Source of the DNA: Phragmites australis
Lineage: Eukaryota > Streptophyta > Magnoliopsida > Poales > Poaceae
Length of the DNA: 64,000 nt
Assembly: GCF_958298935.1 (NCBI RefSeq)
Contig: NC_084939.1
Coordinates: 2,743,501-2,807,500, forward strand
Reading direction: 5' to 3'
Position 1 is the first letter of the stretch. The number at the start of each line of letters is the position of its first letter. The notes under the pieces were generated by a model, which did not search any database, was not told the DNA's origin, and saw nothing but the letters and a program-made list of their open reading frames with translations. Position numbers and translations under genes: made by a program. Positions 9,542 through 22,554 of this stretch are shown here, piece by piece.

Positions 9542-12500
9542 ATGGTGGCGCCGCTCGCCCCCCTCACCGCCGCCGCCGCTCTCCGTCTCGGCGGCGGCCA
9601 CCGCCACCGCCTCCTCCTCCTGGCGTCGCTCCGTCCCTACTCCGCCCCCACTCCCCGCCCTTCCGCCGTCCCTGCCGCACGGCGCCTCCCGCCGCCGCCT
9701 CCTCCTCCTCGCCGTCTCGCCCGCCCGTTCGCCGCCTCAGCCGCCGCGGCCGTATCCGAGACGCAGACCGAGTAAGGCCCTGGTTCCTTCCCATCTCCCA
9801 TCCTCCCAAACTTCTACTCTGCTCGTTCCTTCGAAATTGTAGTGTTAAATATCGATTCTTTTTGCGTGGCAATGTGAGTACGGATAGTAGTGGTTGGTGT
9901 TCGTTTGGGATCCTAGGGATTCTGGTGGAAGTGGAGCCAAAGTGTTGCCATGTATGCGGCTCAAATTCATGCGACTTGGGCTTTAGGCCGAAGGAAGGAG
10001 AGGGGGAAGTAGAAAAGAAACTGCACGGCTGTTTCTTGGATGGGTAGAGATGGAGGCTCTTTGATTCACTGTGGCTAGAAGATATTGCTCGCATGTTATT
10101 AAGTTATGTCTCCCAATGGAGTGTGGCGAGTTCTTGAGTAGGCTGGTGGCGGAGCTGGAATCAATGACTTGGTACATTGTAGAGTCTGCTTGACATGAGT
10201 TTTACTGGGTAGTGCGAGTTACTAGGAATTATTATGAGATTTGGAGAAGAAGTGATTGGCGGCGTGTGCATCTTGTGGCTCTATATGTCTATATGGGGTG
10301 CCAAGCTTGCTATAGGTTTGTTGCACAGCATGAAGCTTGCTAGTAGGCTCATCACACTCAATAGTCTTGGTTTTGAATATGTTTTGATCGTGGATGAATT
10401 AAGGACTGTGCATGTGCATGCTCTAGAACCTTGGTACCAGTTATCCGTTTTGTCCAAGATAAATTTAAAAAACGATGTGAATCAATGGAAAACACGTTTG
10501 TTAGGTCATCAGTAAGACTGTAAAACATAGGTGAAATAGCCATTGTGTAGAGTTAGAAATCTTACTATTTTTGCATAAAACACACACAAGAAGAGTTGTT
10601 TAGTTGATTTATGCACCAGTGGGTGGCTGGGTGTTAAAAGGATGGAATGATTCTTTAGCTTGGTATTGCTTCAATCAGCATTGATTTTGCCTTTGGTGTT
10701 TAAGAAGGTTGCAACCGGACTAATTGGCACTTGGCAGTAATTATGCATCAATTCCAAGTTATTCCACTTTTTTGGTCATAGATAGTTCTGTTTCTTATGG
10801 CACCAAATTTGAAATAGTTGAATTCCTTGGTCCTTTTCTTTTATAAAAAATATGTGTCACTGTTCCAACGTATCATGCTCAATTTGTGCTTCTCATTCTG
10901 ATTTCTGGCAGCCTGCAGTAATTGGTGCTAACACGAAATATAACCGTGCCTTGTGTTTGTGGTTTGCTAGTTTAGTGTCTGGTTCAACAACGTTAAGCAA
11001 GGGACGCATCTACCACGAGACGTATGGGTGCCAAATGAATGTGAATGATATGGAGATTGTGCTTTCTATCATGAAAAATGAAGGTTATGATGAAATTGTC
11101 CCTGACCCTGAGAGTGCAGAGATAATATTTATCAACACCTGTGCAATCCGTGACAACGCAGAGCAGAAAGTCTGGCAGCGGCTCAACTACTTTTGGTTTC
11201 TAAAAAGGGAATGGAAAGCTAATGTCGCTGAAGGGAGATCAAAATCTTTGCGGCCTCCCAAGATTGCTGTCCTTGGGTGCATGGCAGAGCGACTGAAGGA
11301 GAAAATTCTCGATTCTGATAAAATGGTTGATGTTGTTTGTGGACCTGATGCATATAGGGACTTGCCTAGGTTGCTCCAGGAAGTTGATTATGGGCATAAG
11401 GGTATGAACACACTTCTCTCTCTTGAGGAGACTTATGCTGATATCACCCCTGTAAGGATCTCTGAAAATTCGGTTACGGCATTTGTGTCAATTATGAGAG
11501 GTTGCAACAATATGTGCTCGTTCTGCATAGTTCCCTTCACTAGAGGTAGGGAAAGGTCCCGTCCAGTGTCTTCTATTGTCCGAGAGGTTGGTGAGCTGTG
11601 GAAAGAAGGCGTGAAGGAAGTAATGCTTCTTGGTCAGAATGTAAACAGTTATAATGACACTTCTGAAGTAGAAGAGTTGGAGCCTGGCAAAAACTGGCAA
11701 CTTAGTGAAGGATTTTCCAGCATGTGCAGGGTGAAGAATATGGGGTTCCGTTTTGCTGATCTCCTGGATCGGTTATCTTTGGAATACCCTGAGATGCGGT
11801 TCAGGTTTACCTCTCCACATCCAAAGGATTTCCCAGATGAGCTCCTATATTTGATGAGGGACAAGCATAATATCTGCAAACTTATTCACATGCCAGCTCA
11901 AACAGGCAGTTCTGCAGTCCTGGAAAGAATGCGGAGGGGTTATACTCGAGAAGCGTACTTAGAGCTTGTGCACAAAATTCGTAATGTTATTCCAGATGTT
12001 GGGCTAAGCAGTGATTTCATATGTGGTAAGCAATTTCTTTCCATAATCAACAGTTGGCTTACCTCTGTTTATAACAATATATATACGATATTTACAATTT
12101 AGAATTAGGTTCCGTACAGACCATGCCCCATGTTTGGCTTAATTGAATCCACATCCTCCATTGATTTCCCTTGCTCATTCGTAAAACGTGTTCATTCCTT
12201 AGTTTAAATGGAGTAACATAGTTAAACATGAACAAGATTTAGTTTAATGGTACTTAGTTGTACTGCAGTACTTTCACATCAGCACCACGTTTATTGTGAT
12301 ACTAAGCTGTTAGGGTACAAGACATATGGAGTCTTTGTGCTATGAATGCTATTTAAATAAGATTGAGATTGCTTTTTGATCTGTCAGTTATAACGGTAGA
12401 GGTAATCTATTTGTCACATATACACTTTGACATGCTGCATTTCTTGCATCATCTGCAGTGGCATGCAATTTTCTTATCTTTGATCCATCGGGCAACCTGC

Positions 12501-13079
12501 AGATGTTTTGTTCGTGCACTTTATTAGATTATTCTATTTTAATTTGGTAAGTACATCTCTGATGTATATTACACAGGCTTTTGTGGAGAGACAGAAGATG
12601 AACATGCCGAGACTCTCAGCCTTGTAAGGGCTGTTGGATATGATATGGCTTACATGTTTGCATATAGCATGAGAGAAAAGACTCATGCTCACCGAAATTA
12701 CGTGGATGATGTCCCCGAAGATGTTAAGCAGAGGAGACTCACAGAACTGATCAACACCTTCCGTGAAACCACAAAAAAGAACTATGATTCTCAAATAGGT
12801 ACAGTACAACTCGTTCTTGTCGAGGGACCCAACAAGCGGGCTCCCAAAACGGAGCTGATTGGAAAGACGGATAGGGGGCATAGGGTCTCATTTGCTAGTG
12901 TCCCTGTACCACATACATTTGAAGGCGATGAAGTGCGGAAGCCTGTGGTTGGTGACTTTGTTGAGGTGAAAATTCTCAGGTCGTCGACAGCAACGTTGTT
13001 TGGGGAGCCAATTGCGCGCACAAGCTTGAGTGTGTTCTACAAAAATGCTGTGTCCGAAGCACACGCTGTTGCTGCATAA
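9542..13079 (+). CDS. CDKRAP1: tRNA 2-methylthio-N6-isopentenyladenosine methylthiotransferase, CDK5RAP1/MiaB type (3 exons)
   Basis: Exons are 9,542-9,771, 10,971-12,025 and 12,577-13,079: 1,788 nt, 595 residues, phases consistent. Residues 1-76 are Ala/Pro/Arg-rich, like an organelle transit peptide. The MTTase N-terminal domain carries the three cluster cysteines in HETYGCQMN (C97), NTCAIRD (C134) and GCMAERLKE (C180). The radical-SAM core has [21 protein letters not shown] (C255, C259, C262), binding the second 4Fe-4S cluster. A TRAM RNA-binding domain covers about 503-575. The enzyme adds methylthio at C2 of i6A37 in tRNAs, working after isopentenylation, in mitochondria and/or plastids. 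Motifs [16 protein letters not shown] and [17 protein letters not shown] favour CDK5RAP1 over CDKAL1. The exon 2 acceptor at 10,970/10,971 is my choice because it restores phase; another in-phase acceptor lies shortly downstream, near 11,000. Confidence 0.9.
9772..10970 (+). other. Intron 1 of the methylthiotransferase gene
   Basis: 1.2-kb intron starting GTAAGG. An open frame runs from 10,852 into exon 2 without a stop, so use of an upstream acceptor or start cannot be excluded from sequence alone. Confidence 0.65.
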
Positions 13080-13762
13080 AGAATATTGAAGTGTGTAGCA
13101 GTTCTGAACTGAATCAGAGAACCCTTGCAGTTATCTTTCAAATGACTATAATTTTAAACTAGAGAAGTTTAACTGGGCACATGCATCTTGGCCTCGTGGT
13201 AAATTGTTATTTTTTTTTTCGTTTTGATATGGCCGCATGGTGCAATGCTATTAGCAGCTGAAGTCAAAAGAATGTCTTGCATGAAGTCTGATATTCTTGT
13301 GAATCGTTTGACGGTTGTATTGTCATGTAAAGGTCAAGCAATGTTGACAAAGTTTTTGCTTTTTTCTGCACGCTTCAGCTTGAAATGTTTTTTAGTGAGG
13401 AAATAATGAAATTTGTACAATAACACATTGATTATATCTGCAAATCTATGATAAAAGGATTTAGCAGTTTCTGTTCTCTGTTCATCAGGATGCATGTATT
13501 CTGTGGCTTCTTTTTTATTCTCTTTGAGGCATTGATGGCACAATTACGTGGGCCCTGTAGGTTGACAATGATTATCAGAAATAAAAAGGTAAAAAATAGC
13601 CGAAAATATTTACAGTTTTTTTAGGGATATATACAGCTATCTAATTCGGTGCACATGTGTTGACTACACAGATCAAAAAAGAGTGAAGATCTATGGCTAA
13701 ATTTTGTACAAGACGGGCAAATTATGTGAGTGCCATTGGCATCAAGGGGGAGGACGTGCACA
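13080..13762. other. Convergent intergenic space between the methylthiotransferase and HflX genes
   Basis: About 680 bp of AT-rich sequence between two stop codons that face each other. It must contain both 3' UTRs and poly-A sites, so transcript overlap is possible. No gene or element recognised. Confidence 0.7.
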
Positions 13763-16700
13763 TCAGAGAGCAGCCACCACCTGCTGCCGCAGAGGTGTGA
13801 GAAGCCTCGCAAGAGGTAGAGGCACATGCGCTTTTACAAATGTCCCATTTTCCTTGTACTCCTGCAGTAAAGATTTTGAGAGAAAAATTGTTGTTAGCTC
13901 CAAACAATAATCTGAAAATGCGAGCTTTTTTCTTTTGAATGCAAGCTTCTCAAGAAAATACATGTATATGTATTGGCAAATTTACAATAAGCAAAGTTTG
14001 TGATTATTTAAAAGAAATTAGTAACCAGCATTAACTGATGCATTTGCTTTGACTATAGATGAGTGAACTAACTCATAGGTATTTAATTTAGAACACAATG
14101 ACGAAGGCATAAAATTTCACCACAAGAAAGTAATGTTCTCTAAGTTCCAATACCAAAGAAATTGCATCTTTTAAAGATCAAAGGGGATACTCACCGTTTG
14201 TTCAACCATTCCAACCTTATGTATGTCATTCAGGAGATCTCCTTTGTCATACGGTACAAAAGCTTCTATTGGCACCAGTGAGTCCTGTAGAAGACAGATC
14301 CGCATAATTCATTTCAGGTAAATTAAGAAGCACCACATACCCGAAAAGATGTGTCTGAAGACAAGTCATTTGCCTAAAAAGAACAAAAATGTCATACTTT
14401 CAACTTCGCTTGGATTGCATTACAGAATTCTTCCAGGCCATCACCATTCATGGCTGATATGCAGATTATCCCTTGTTTCTCAGCTTCTTCTTTCACTCTC
14501 AAAGGTTCATCGGTATTGTCAATCTGCATGACATATCAAGGAAGCACTCGAATCAGCTACAGTTGGAAATGTGTAGTCATGTCTTGCTTGTACTGTTATC
14601 CCAAATTCCTACCGAAAGCCCCACAGGCCCACACACTATTATACATATATTAGAGATCTACTACTTTAATCTGTGACAAGAACAGAAGCTAACCGGAGTG
14701 ATATATAGAAAGAGGTAGAATCAAAAGTGAGACAAATTCACATTCAGCAGGCAACTTTTGCTCAAAGAACTTTCACATTGTTTAATTTGACCATCAGCAT
14801 AGCGTTAATACCAAATCAAGCATATGAAAACTCTATCATCAGAATCTTGTCTCTATACAGGACATGAAATTAACTTGAAAATGTGGAATGAAATATCAGA
14901 AGAAGGTCCAAAATTTGAACAGACGAACCTTATTCCACACAACTAATTTGGGGATTGACTCTACATCCAACTCCTTCAATACTTTGTCAACAGCATCTAT
15001 TTGTTGTTGAGCTAATGGATGGCTGGAACACATGACACAATATTACTATAGTGCATATAGATGTACTGAATTCAATTCACAACAAAGGGACAATCTCCAG
15101 TGTTGGTTCCTTACCTGATATCCACAAGATGAACTATAACTGACGACTCTGATATCTCCTCCAGTGTTGCTCTAAATGCTGCTACCTGGAAAAGTATCAT
15201 TAATTAACATATTCAGAGTTGGCATCATAAGGGTAGGGAAAATCATTAGTATTTTGAAGTTCTGGTATTCTTAAATATAATATCTAAACAAGAGGAATAT
15301 GCTTTGGGGATATGTACCAGCATGGTGGGTAACTTCTGAATGAATCCGACGGTATCAGTTAGAAGGAACTCAGTCCCATTCTTCATCTGTATAGTGATGC
15401 ACAATTACTTCCAGTCATGTTTTTATGTACATATAATGATGGACCATTCTCACCAGAAAATGAAAAATCTCCTTCCAAAAGGCATATAAATGATAATGAA
15501 GATAGAAGTTATTCATGTCTAGCTTAAATAACTCAAATGAAACAATTCTCCCTTTTTCATTTTTTGATGCGATAGGAGAATTTTCTGATAACATACCAAA
15601 ACCCTCCTTGTTGTTGGGTCTAACGTGGCAAATAATTTATCCTCGGCAAGCACATCAGCTCCAGTTAAGCGGTTCAAGAGTGTACTTTTCCCAGCATTTG
15701 TATACCCTACCTGAAATTTTTTGAAACTGAATCTATTCATAACTTAGAAAGAATAGGATTTTTTTATTAATCTAAAGAAATTTACATGGTTATACCAGAG
15801 AAACAACAGGAATTGGAACTGATTGGCGACGGTTGCGATACAGCTTTCGATGTTTTCGAACAGATTCCAATTCTTTCCTCAATGTACTTATCTGTCAATG
15901 ACATTTAGGTTTGAGACTCGTAAGTTCCAAAAAAATATAATCACTACAAATTCAGCAATGTGCAACATGACAGGGAAAATATACAAGTCCTCTAAATACA
16001 ATACTAAAAGGAGTCCTGTCAATGACTGATAGGCAGGTAGCAAATGAGTAAATGATACACTCCCGTATGCACTTATTGGAGCACAAATAAATTGTCTTAC
16101 TGCCAAAATAGAATATTACTTGAGTTCTCAAGATGCGTTTGTCAACTTCAATTTGCTTCTCACCCATACCCTTAACTTGACCTCCTGCCTGCCGTTCAAG
16201 GTGACTCCACATCTTTGTCAACCTCGGAAGCTGATATTCCATCTGTGCTAAGGTGACCTAAAAAGGAAGATAGAGTACGTTAATCAATTCAGAATTTCAG
16301 GTCAAATGCAATTACTATTTACGATTAAAAACTATATATCAAGCCCATCCACCTTGTGAACTCCATAAGTAGAAATTCTTATACTACGATCTTACACACT
16401 TCAGTTCTTCACCAAAAGAAACATAATTCTCAATGATGTACCATAGAGTAGAATCACGCTCCGAAGGAGATGTGAGAGATGCCAAGAAAACAAAACATTA
16501 AAGGACTACTTGATGCATCACAGTCCGTAATTTCATTGACCAAGGCATGTCCGTATGGAGTAACTCATGCAAACAAACAGATGTTCATTCTACTTAAAAC
16601 TGCAAACTTCATGTCAAGAAATGACACTGTAATATACTACTGTAAAATAAAGCTAGTGTGTGATTTTTACCTGTAAAGCAGCTTCATGTGTTGCTGCCCT

Positions 16701-18380
16701 TTGATTAAAAATATCCAAAATAAGAGCAGTTCGGTCACAGACTCGGATGCCCCCACCAAATGACTTCTCCAAGTTACGTAGTTGTCTGAAATCAGTATTG
16801 AAAATATGAGCAATGAGAGCAGAGATTAAACTACTGCACAGCTGATCTTAAGTTCTTAATAGTTACTAGTTTAACAAAATATGATAAGGCAGAAGTTCAA
16901 AAAATAATATGATTGACACAAGTACATGTTGGAAAATCTTAGGACGACTTGTTCAAATATCTCCTGGTTAAGTATAGAGCAAAAGATTGATAACCACTAA
17001 CATTCACGGTTCCTACAGCATTCCCAAATCCCAACACAGCAATACTTTCAGGTATTCTATGTACTAATGATACCAACATAAGGTAAAGATCATATAGCAG
17101 GGTTCATTTGCTAGATCTGAGACATGTAACCTTTAGTTGCAGTAGCTACGAAAAACAAGGTAAAAAGATTGAACCTCATTGCAGAGTAATAATTGAGAAT
17201 CTCACCCAGGGGATAACTCATCATCAAAAATTACAGTCTCAACATCAAGGGCATGAATTGCACTCCTGATTTCAGAAACCTTGCCCGAACCAATGTATGT
17301 TCTTGGATTTGGGTTAGAAAGCCTAGTGGAAAACAGAAACCATGAGGATCACTGGATTGTGTAGAAAATAAAAGAGCGATGTCCGTGTTATGTATGTCAT
17401 GCCATACCCTTCCATAACAATACAGAGATTGCAGAGGGAAATTTGAGCAAGATTGGTGTCAAAGTACCACAGCCAACATTTTGAACTAACAATAGCGTTT
17501 TCTTAATCAAAGGTCAAGTAAATTGGCCTATAAACAAGGCAGGCTCAATAGAAATCATCTTGGCAAAGTGAAGCTTACTTCTGATAGGTCGAGCCGACAA
17601 CCAACAGTCCAGCGGTATCAGCCAGCTGCTCCAGCTCCTTGAGGGACTCCTCTGTTCCAAAGAGATTTCCTCCAGTCCTCTTGCACTCAACCCCAACCAG
17701 ATAAGCCTTCTCTTGAAATATCTGCATGTACACAGTTTCAGATATCAGAGACACGGGAATGGCCACGCAACACAAATTCATGTCTCCAATGTTCAGAGCA
17801 TGGCAAAAAGAAATCTACTTTGTGTCATGGAACACACGCTAACACTTTAACAGAAACAAAATTTACATCAGGTGAATTTGATGGTTGCAGATTACCAAAT
17901 TTCGCAGCAGCAAGCTCTCAGTCAGCTATGAGCCTATGAGAAAACCGCTCGATTGGGCGGTCCAAAGCAAGCAGATGATTCTACTTCTACAAAAGCTAAA
18001 ACCTCTTTTCCGTTGATGAGCTTGAACCGGTCTTGCCCCGCCGCCGCATCCTCCTCCTCCTGCCGCTGCCGCCTGCTCTTCACGAAGGCCCTCGGCGGCG
18101 GCCGCTGCTCCTCCTCCACTCGCTCCCCCACTTCATCCCCTTCTCCGTACTCACCGCCATCTCCCTCGGAGACACCAGGCTCCACACCTTCAGCCTCCGC
18201 CTCCGCGGGCGCGGCCTCGAGCAGCCGCTCGTCGAGTGCCCGGACCGGCCCTCGGCGGCGAGTTGGGGAGCAGCGGAGGAAGGCAGGGCTCCGCCAGCGG
18301 TGTGGGCACGAAGTGGAGGTCGGGGTGGAGGGGAGGGAGAGGGAGACGGCGGCGGTGAAGAAGCAAGCGGCGGCTCTCAT
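13763..18380 (-). CDS. HFLX: GTPase HflX, organelle (probably plastid) form (13 exons)
   Basis: Minus-strand exons are 18,003-18,380, 17,579-17,721, 17,206-17,322, 16,671-16,785, 16,120-16,257, 15,796-15,891, 15,597-15,710, 15,318-15,386, 15,115-15,185, 14,929-15,022, 14,398-14,523, 14,195-14,284 and 13,763-13,861. Every junction is GT-AG and the phases sum to 549 residues. Residues 1-126 are a transit-peptide-like and acidic region. The HflX N-terminal domain follows ([45 protein letters not shown]), then a coiled-coil linker and the G domain. G1 is GYTNAGKS (331-338), G3 DTVGF (378), G4 NKID (444-447) and G5 SAMNG (about 468). In bacteria HflX binds 50S subunits and splits stalled ribosomes under stress; a plastid-ribosome role here is inferred. 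ATG 18,380 was chosen because [16 protein letters not shown] looks like a transit start. An in-frame upstream extension to 18,563 exists but looks non-coding. Confidence 0.93.
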
Positions 18381-18729
18381 GGCGGAAGCGCGAATGAGGC
18401 GAGGCTGCTGGGTGGTTGCGCAACGGCCGCCGAGTGGATACTGGATAGGCGAGGGAGGAGAGGCACAGGTGACGTGGACTGGCACGAGCTGTTGGATGCG
18501 GTGTGAGAAAGAAAAATATTGACTGCAGGCGTGCACGGATCTCAATGCAGTCTTAGTCCGCATGTCACGAGTCCTGATTTTTTAAACCTCAGTATACCAT
18601 CAAACACAAACACTTATATAACACTTATTAAAGATCATAGGAAGGTTCTCGTTGTTGACAGGTACGTCATCTACCATATGAACTATGACCTTGTTGACTT
18701 TCTCTTTAAATTTTGCTCCAAACAATTTA
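18381..18729. other. 5' flank of the HflX gene
   Basis: Contains the presumed promoter and 5' UTR of the minus-strand HflX gene. Open frames on both strands here are GC-composition artefacts. No TATA box stood out. Confidence 0.4.
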
Positions 18730-18922
18730 CTCCCTCTGTGTTCCAAATGCTTGTATTTGATAACTTGACAAATGCATGCTTAATATGTTTCACTTTTCCA
18801 AGTAAGAACTAAGAAATAACCAAAATGGTCCAGAAAAATTATCCAAATGTTCTTAGAGCCACGATAATAAAGTGCCAGGCATTTGGAAACAAATACTACT
18901 AAGTATTTAGAAATGGAGGTAG
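18730..18922. mobile_element. Stowaway-like MITE
   Basis: 193-bp element starting CTCCCTCTGTGTTCCAAATG and ending in the inverted form (AAATGGAGGTAG). TA lies on both sides (18,728-18,729 and 18,923-18,924), as in Tc1/mariner-type Stowaway elements of grasses. No coding capacity. Confidence 0.7.
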
Positions 18923-18924
18923 TA

Positions 18925-19618
18925 ACAATGTTTAAGGACCCTATTCAAAGTTGCTGGTACTACAAGACAAATTTTGTTCGGGAAGTTCTTCCCGGGAATT
19001 TGCAACCAGTTTAATCGTTGAAATACAGAAGTAGTGAAAAAAGTTATGCTTGTCGTACAGTTTGTTTAGCAAGTACCTAAAAGAAACTGTTTTCATAGCA
19101 AATTGAGGGTATGATTGGCAACGACCATGCAACTTTTCACAACGAAGTAACAAATGAGAGGCCCATAAAGTCCAAATTATCATGATACCATCGTGGAACC
19201 TAATTCCACATGTCACTGACACTGACATATATTCTGAAAAAGTACATTTCCGCTACCATAGAAATCGTCATATCCATAGTACAAACACCACAGGATCCAA
19301 CACTGAAAGGCAATGAGACAGGTCTAAAATTTCAAAGTGCAGTGAGCATAAATCAGATAAATAGTCCCTTGTCACCACCACCAACAACGCCCTCAGTTTG
19401 TTGCATAAGTTACATCCAGGATTCAAATGTAAGATCACCACGCCCCATGACTTCAGAAACAAACAGCTCAGTACAAGGACAAGAGTACAGGCCATTTTCA
19501 CATCTTAACAGTAAATAAATAACTTAGAAGAAAAATTCTGACGCCATTGCCTGATTCCGTCGTCTTGGAGCCAGAAGAAACGAGCAAGCAGTTTCAGAAG
19601 CAGCAGCAGCAGCAGCAG
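18925..19618. other. Intergenic between the Stowaway element and the TPX2-domain gene
   Basis: Includes the 3' UTR of the TPX2-domain gene. A GCA/CTG trinucleotide run (about 19,599-19,619) sits directly after its stop codon. Otherwise nothing recognised. Confidence 0.6.
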
Positions 19619-22554
19619 CTAGTGCACTGCGATGTTGATGGCGCTCTCGTCGGACAACTTGTGCGCGCGGTGCTTCGGCTGCTGCTTCTTGGGCGCGGCC
19701 GGCTTGGCGTTCGCGGCCTGCACCTTGCTTCTGCTGCCGCTGCACCTGCAGGTGCTGTCGATGCCGTCACGGTTTGCGCGGCAGCATGGCCTCGTGCCCT
19801 CGCTCTCCGACGAGGAATTCGACGTCTCCATGGAGGTCTTCCTCCGCCCCAGCTTCGGCGACTTCGGGCGGGTCGTGGGCAGCTGCTTCAGGCGACAACA
19901 GTTGAGGGGAAATGAACAGGCAGATCAAAGCCTTTTTTTCTGAAGACTGAAGCCAGTGAGCTAGGTGATTACACTTTAAGTGGTTCCTGCAAGTGTTTGC
20001 AGTTCGCTTACCTTCTTGTATTCAGCCTTGGGGGATGGCGCCTCGTGGTAGAAGCTCGGCATGGGGCTGGCTTTGAAGGTCAGGCTCTTCCGGAGCAGCT
20101 TCAGAGCCTCCTCTTGTTCTTTCTGCAGATTCAGAGATGCATGCAAAACCAAAAGTCAAGACTTGATCTGAACATCGTTCAGCGTGTATCCGCAGAGGAC
20201 CGGTTTACGATGCTTTACTAACATGGTTAGTCTGTGTTATCTGGACACTCGTATCTAATTTTTTTTTGCCGAATCAGACAACCGAATCCGAATCGGATTC
20301 CGAGTTGTATTTCGCGTGTCCGAATTTTCTTTGCTGTATCAGACACCCAAATCCAAGTCGGATTCCGACACCCGAGTCCGTATCCAGGTAACACTATGGT
20401 TAGTACATCTGAACATTGATTTGGAGATATAATGCAATTCTCATTTTTGTATGGTTATAAACCCTGATGTCATGGTTAGTACATCTGTTTCTTTCAGCCG
20501 GGAGTATGTTGCTGATTGCAGGCATAGAGAGCAGCTCCAACTAAACGCGACCCTACAGCTGTATAAAGTGTCCAAGCGAAACAGAACCATGACCAAACGC
20601 AGATAATAGAACAAGTTCAGAACCCAACTTTTAATGACTGCTATTTGAAAAATAAAAACATTTATATAAAGTCCACTTATACAATTGCAAGTAGTACTAG
20701 ATAGGTAGGAAAAACTTCAGGTTATGTAAGCTTTCTTCATAACTGAAACATGATCAAGAGTAACGATTCGACAATAAATAACTCTAAATAGGCATCAAGA
20801 TTCAGGCCAACTAAACTATCTGAACAAACTAAGGGATTTCAGAGACAGATGATGATGCAGACGCAGCACATGGTAAGGACAGGAAGACAAGTTACCTTCA
20901 GCCTAGCTTCCAGCTGAATCTTCTCTTCCTCCATAGCTTGGTGTTTCTCCTCCAGCTTCAGATAAAACTGCAAGGAAAACGTGAAAAGAAGAAAGATGAG
21001 CACATTGCCCCAACCAAGTTCCACATTTCTTTCTAATAAAATGGCATATACTTCTCTGCGCTTCTCGGCGCGTTCGGTGCATCGGAAAACTGGGCCTGCT
21101 GGAACTGTGGTCTTTCCAATTGATGATTTCCTGCATGGCAGAGCTTGTTGAACTAAAAATTGTTGAAGAGGAAGTGATATAGGCCCTGTTTGGTATAGCT
21201 GAAATTTATGGGTTTTATTTTGAAAATCTGCTTATGTTTTCTGAGAAAAACTGTTAGTTTATAGGTTAATTTTTAGCTCTCAGCACATAGCTTTTCAGAA
21301 AAGCTACTCTCAGCCAGCTTATCAGCTTTTAGTTCATTTCATCAGAAAACTTTTCAGCTTTTCAAAAGCTAACATAAACCTAGCCTGTTTGGCATAAATT
21401 ATGACTTCTGAGAAGCAGAAGCAGAAGCTGCTGATAAGCTGTGACAAACAAGACCGTAACTATGTGAGGAGGTTAAGTGAGTGTTCAAGCGTACGGGTTA
21501 GTGAAAGTAGAAGCGTTCCCATCATCCTGGTTACTTCTATTAGTAGATTGTAGTGGCTTCCTTGTAGTTGCAGATGAAGTTCTCTGTAAGAAAAAAATAG
21601 ACATGTTCATATTTCGTATGCAAGAATTACGCATTAAAAAACATATAACCAACTAGATTGTTTGTTTGGTTGAATCAGGTAATTATGTCCAGCTTATTTA
21701 CAGAGAATCCTGAACACCTCAAGTAGGATATAAACAAGAAAGGTGAAGAAAAGTTAAGGTGTGTCAGTGTGCCAACAACTTCAGTTCAAAGAGAGAAAAA
21801 AAGTGTGCGAATAAATAGAGCACATGTACTAGAAGTAGGTTTATTGGGAATTGTGTAAGAGATTAAGGTAAAAAAAAAAGAGGAATGCGTTTAATTCTGC
21901 TAAATCATTGAAGACTCATACATAAAGAAAACGTTTAAAGAATTTTATTACCTTCACACTCTTTGCGCTTTGGAATACATCTCCATTTACATTGGAAGAC
22001 TTGTCATTGGAAGGAGTGTGAATGCTAATATCTTCATTCTCTGATGGAAGATCATTCTTTGGCTCCAGGGCATCTTCCATAGATGTGATTGAGGTGCAAT
22101 CACTCATCATTGTTTCTGCCATTGGAAACTTTTCTTGATTCTCGTGTTTAACAGCACTATTTTCAACATTAACAAGAGAGTCTTCATCTCCAGCAAGCTC
22201 TGAATTTATAGAACCATGATCAGTAGATTGCACACGAAACTTAATCCTGGAAGAACAATAAAATTCAATAGCTGGATGTTTATTGAAATTGATACAAGCA
22301 TCAACCACAGCAAAGTTACCATCATCGGTCTGCTCCGTGTGATGGATGGCCGAAGAACATTCATTTTCAAGGTCTTCAGCATACTCCAGTGGTTCAGAGC
22401 TGCCGTTGTCAGTTTCCATGACATGAACAGCGCTAGGTAGGTGCGATGGATGAACACACTTATCATCAGACACATCCATGGTATCACTTACCAGAGGGCT
22501 AATGGCAGAATCCAACTCCTGTTTAGAACACTGAAGTACAACTTCAACATCCAT
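19619..22554 (-). CDS. TPX2 C-terminal-domain protein, WAVE-DAMPENED2-like microtubule-associated protein (6 coding exons)
   Basis: Minus-strand coding exons are 21,952-22,554, 21,495-21,583, 21,052-21,130, 20,896-20,967, 20,012-20,122 and 19,619-19,885. Junctions and phases agree, giving 406 residues. The first 230 residues are acidic and Ser-rich with no known fold. Residues about 240-316 are the TPX2 domain: [40 protein letters not shown] and [18 protein letters not shown], the highly conserved grass WDL/TPX2 block. A basic Ser/Pro tail ([13 protein letters not shown]) follows. Family members bind and bundle cortical microtubules and affect cell elongation; that role is inferred. The start ATG lies one base after an acceptor-like TTTTTTTGGGGGAACCAG, so at least one 5' UTR intron is likely. 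The first untranslated exon would be in the GC-rich 24.75-25.05 kb stretch. Confidence 0.9.
20253..20396 (-). repeat. SINE-like dispersed repeat, copy 1 (in an intron of the TPX2-domain gene)
   Basis: On the minus strand it reads TACCTGGATACGGACTCGGG...GTCTGATTCGGC followed by an A-run. It is related to 24,390-24,530 (same strand) and 40,880-41,020 (opposite strand), which end in GTCCGATTTA plus poly-A. The A-tail and dispersion suggest retroposition. No RNA polymerase III boxes were verified. Confidence 0.5.
21182..21455. mobile_element. MITE-like element with GGCCCTGTTTGG terminus
   Basis: Left end GGCCCTGTTTGGTATAGC and right end GCTGTGACAAACAAGACC are imperfect inverted repeats. The interior is rich in AGCTTTTCAG/CTGAAAAGCT palindromes. 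No clean target duplication was found, so superfamily is uncertain. It lies in an intron of the TPX2-domain gene. Confidence 0.5.

Noticed and set aside
10852..12102. Treating the 416-codon open frame as a single-exon gene
   Set aside because: It runs into introns at both ends; the methylthiotransferase needs the transit exon at 9,542 and the TRAM exon at 12,577.
17953..18522. Plus-strand frames opposite HflX exon 1
   Set aside because: GC-composition shadows; the minus strand carries the gene.
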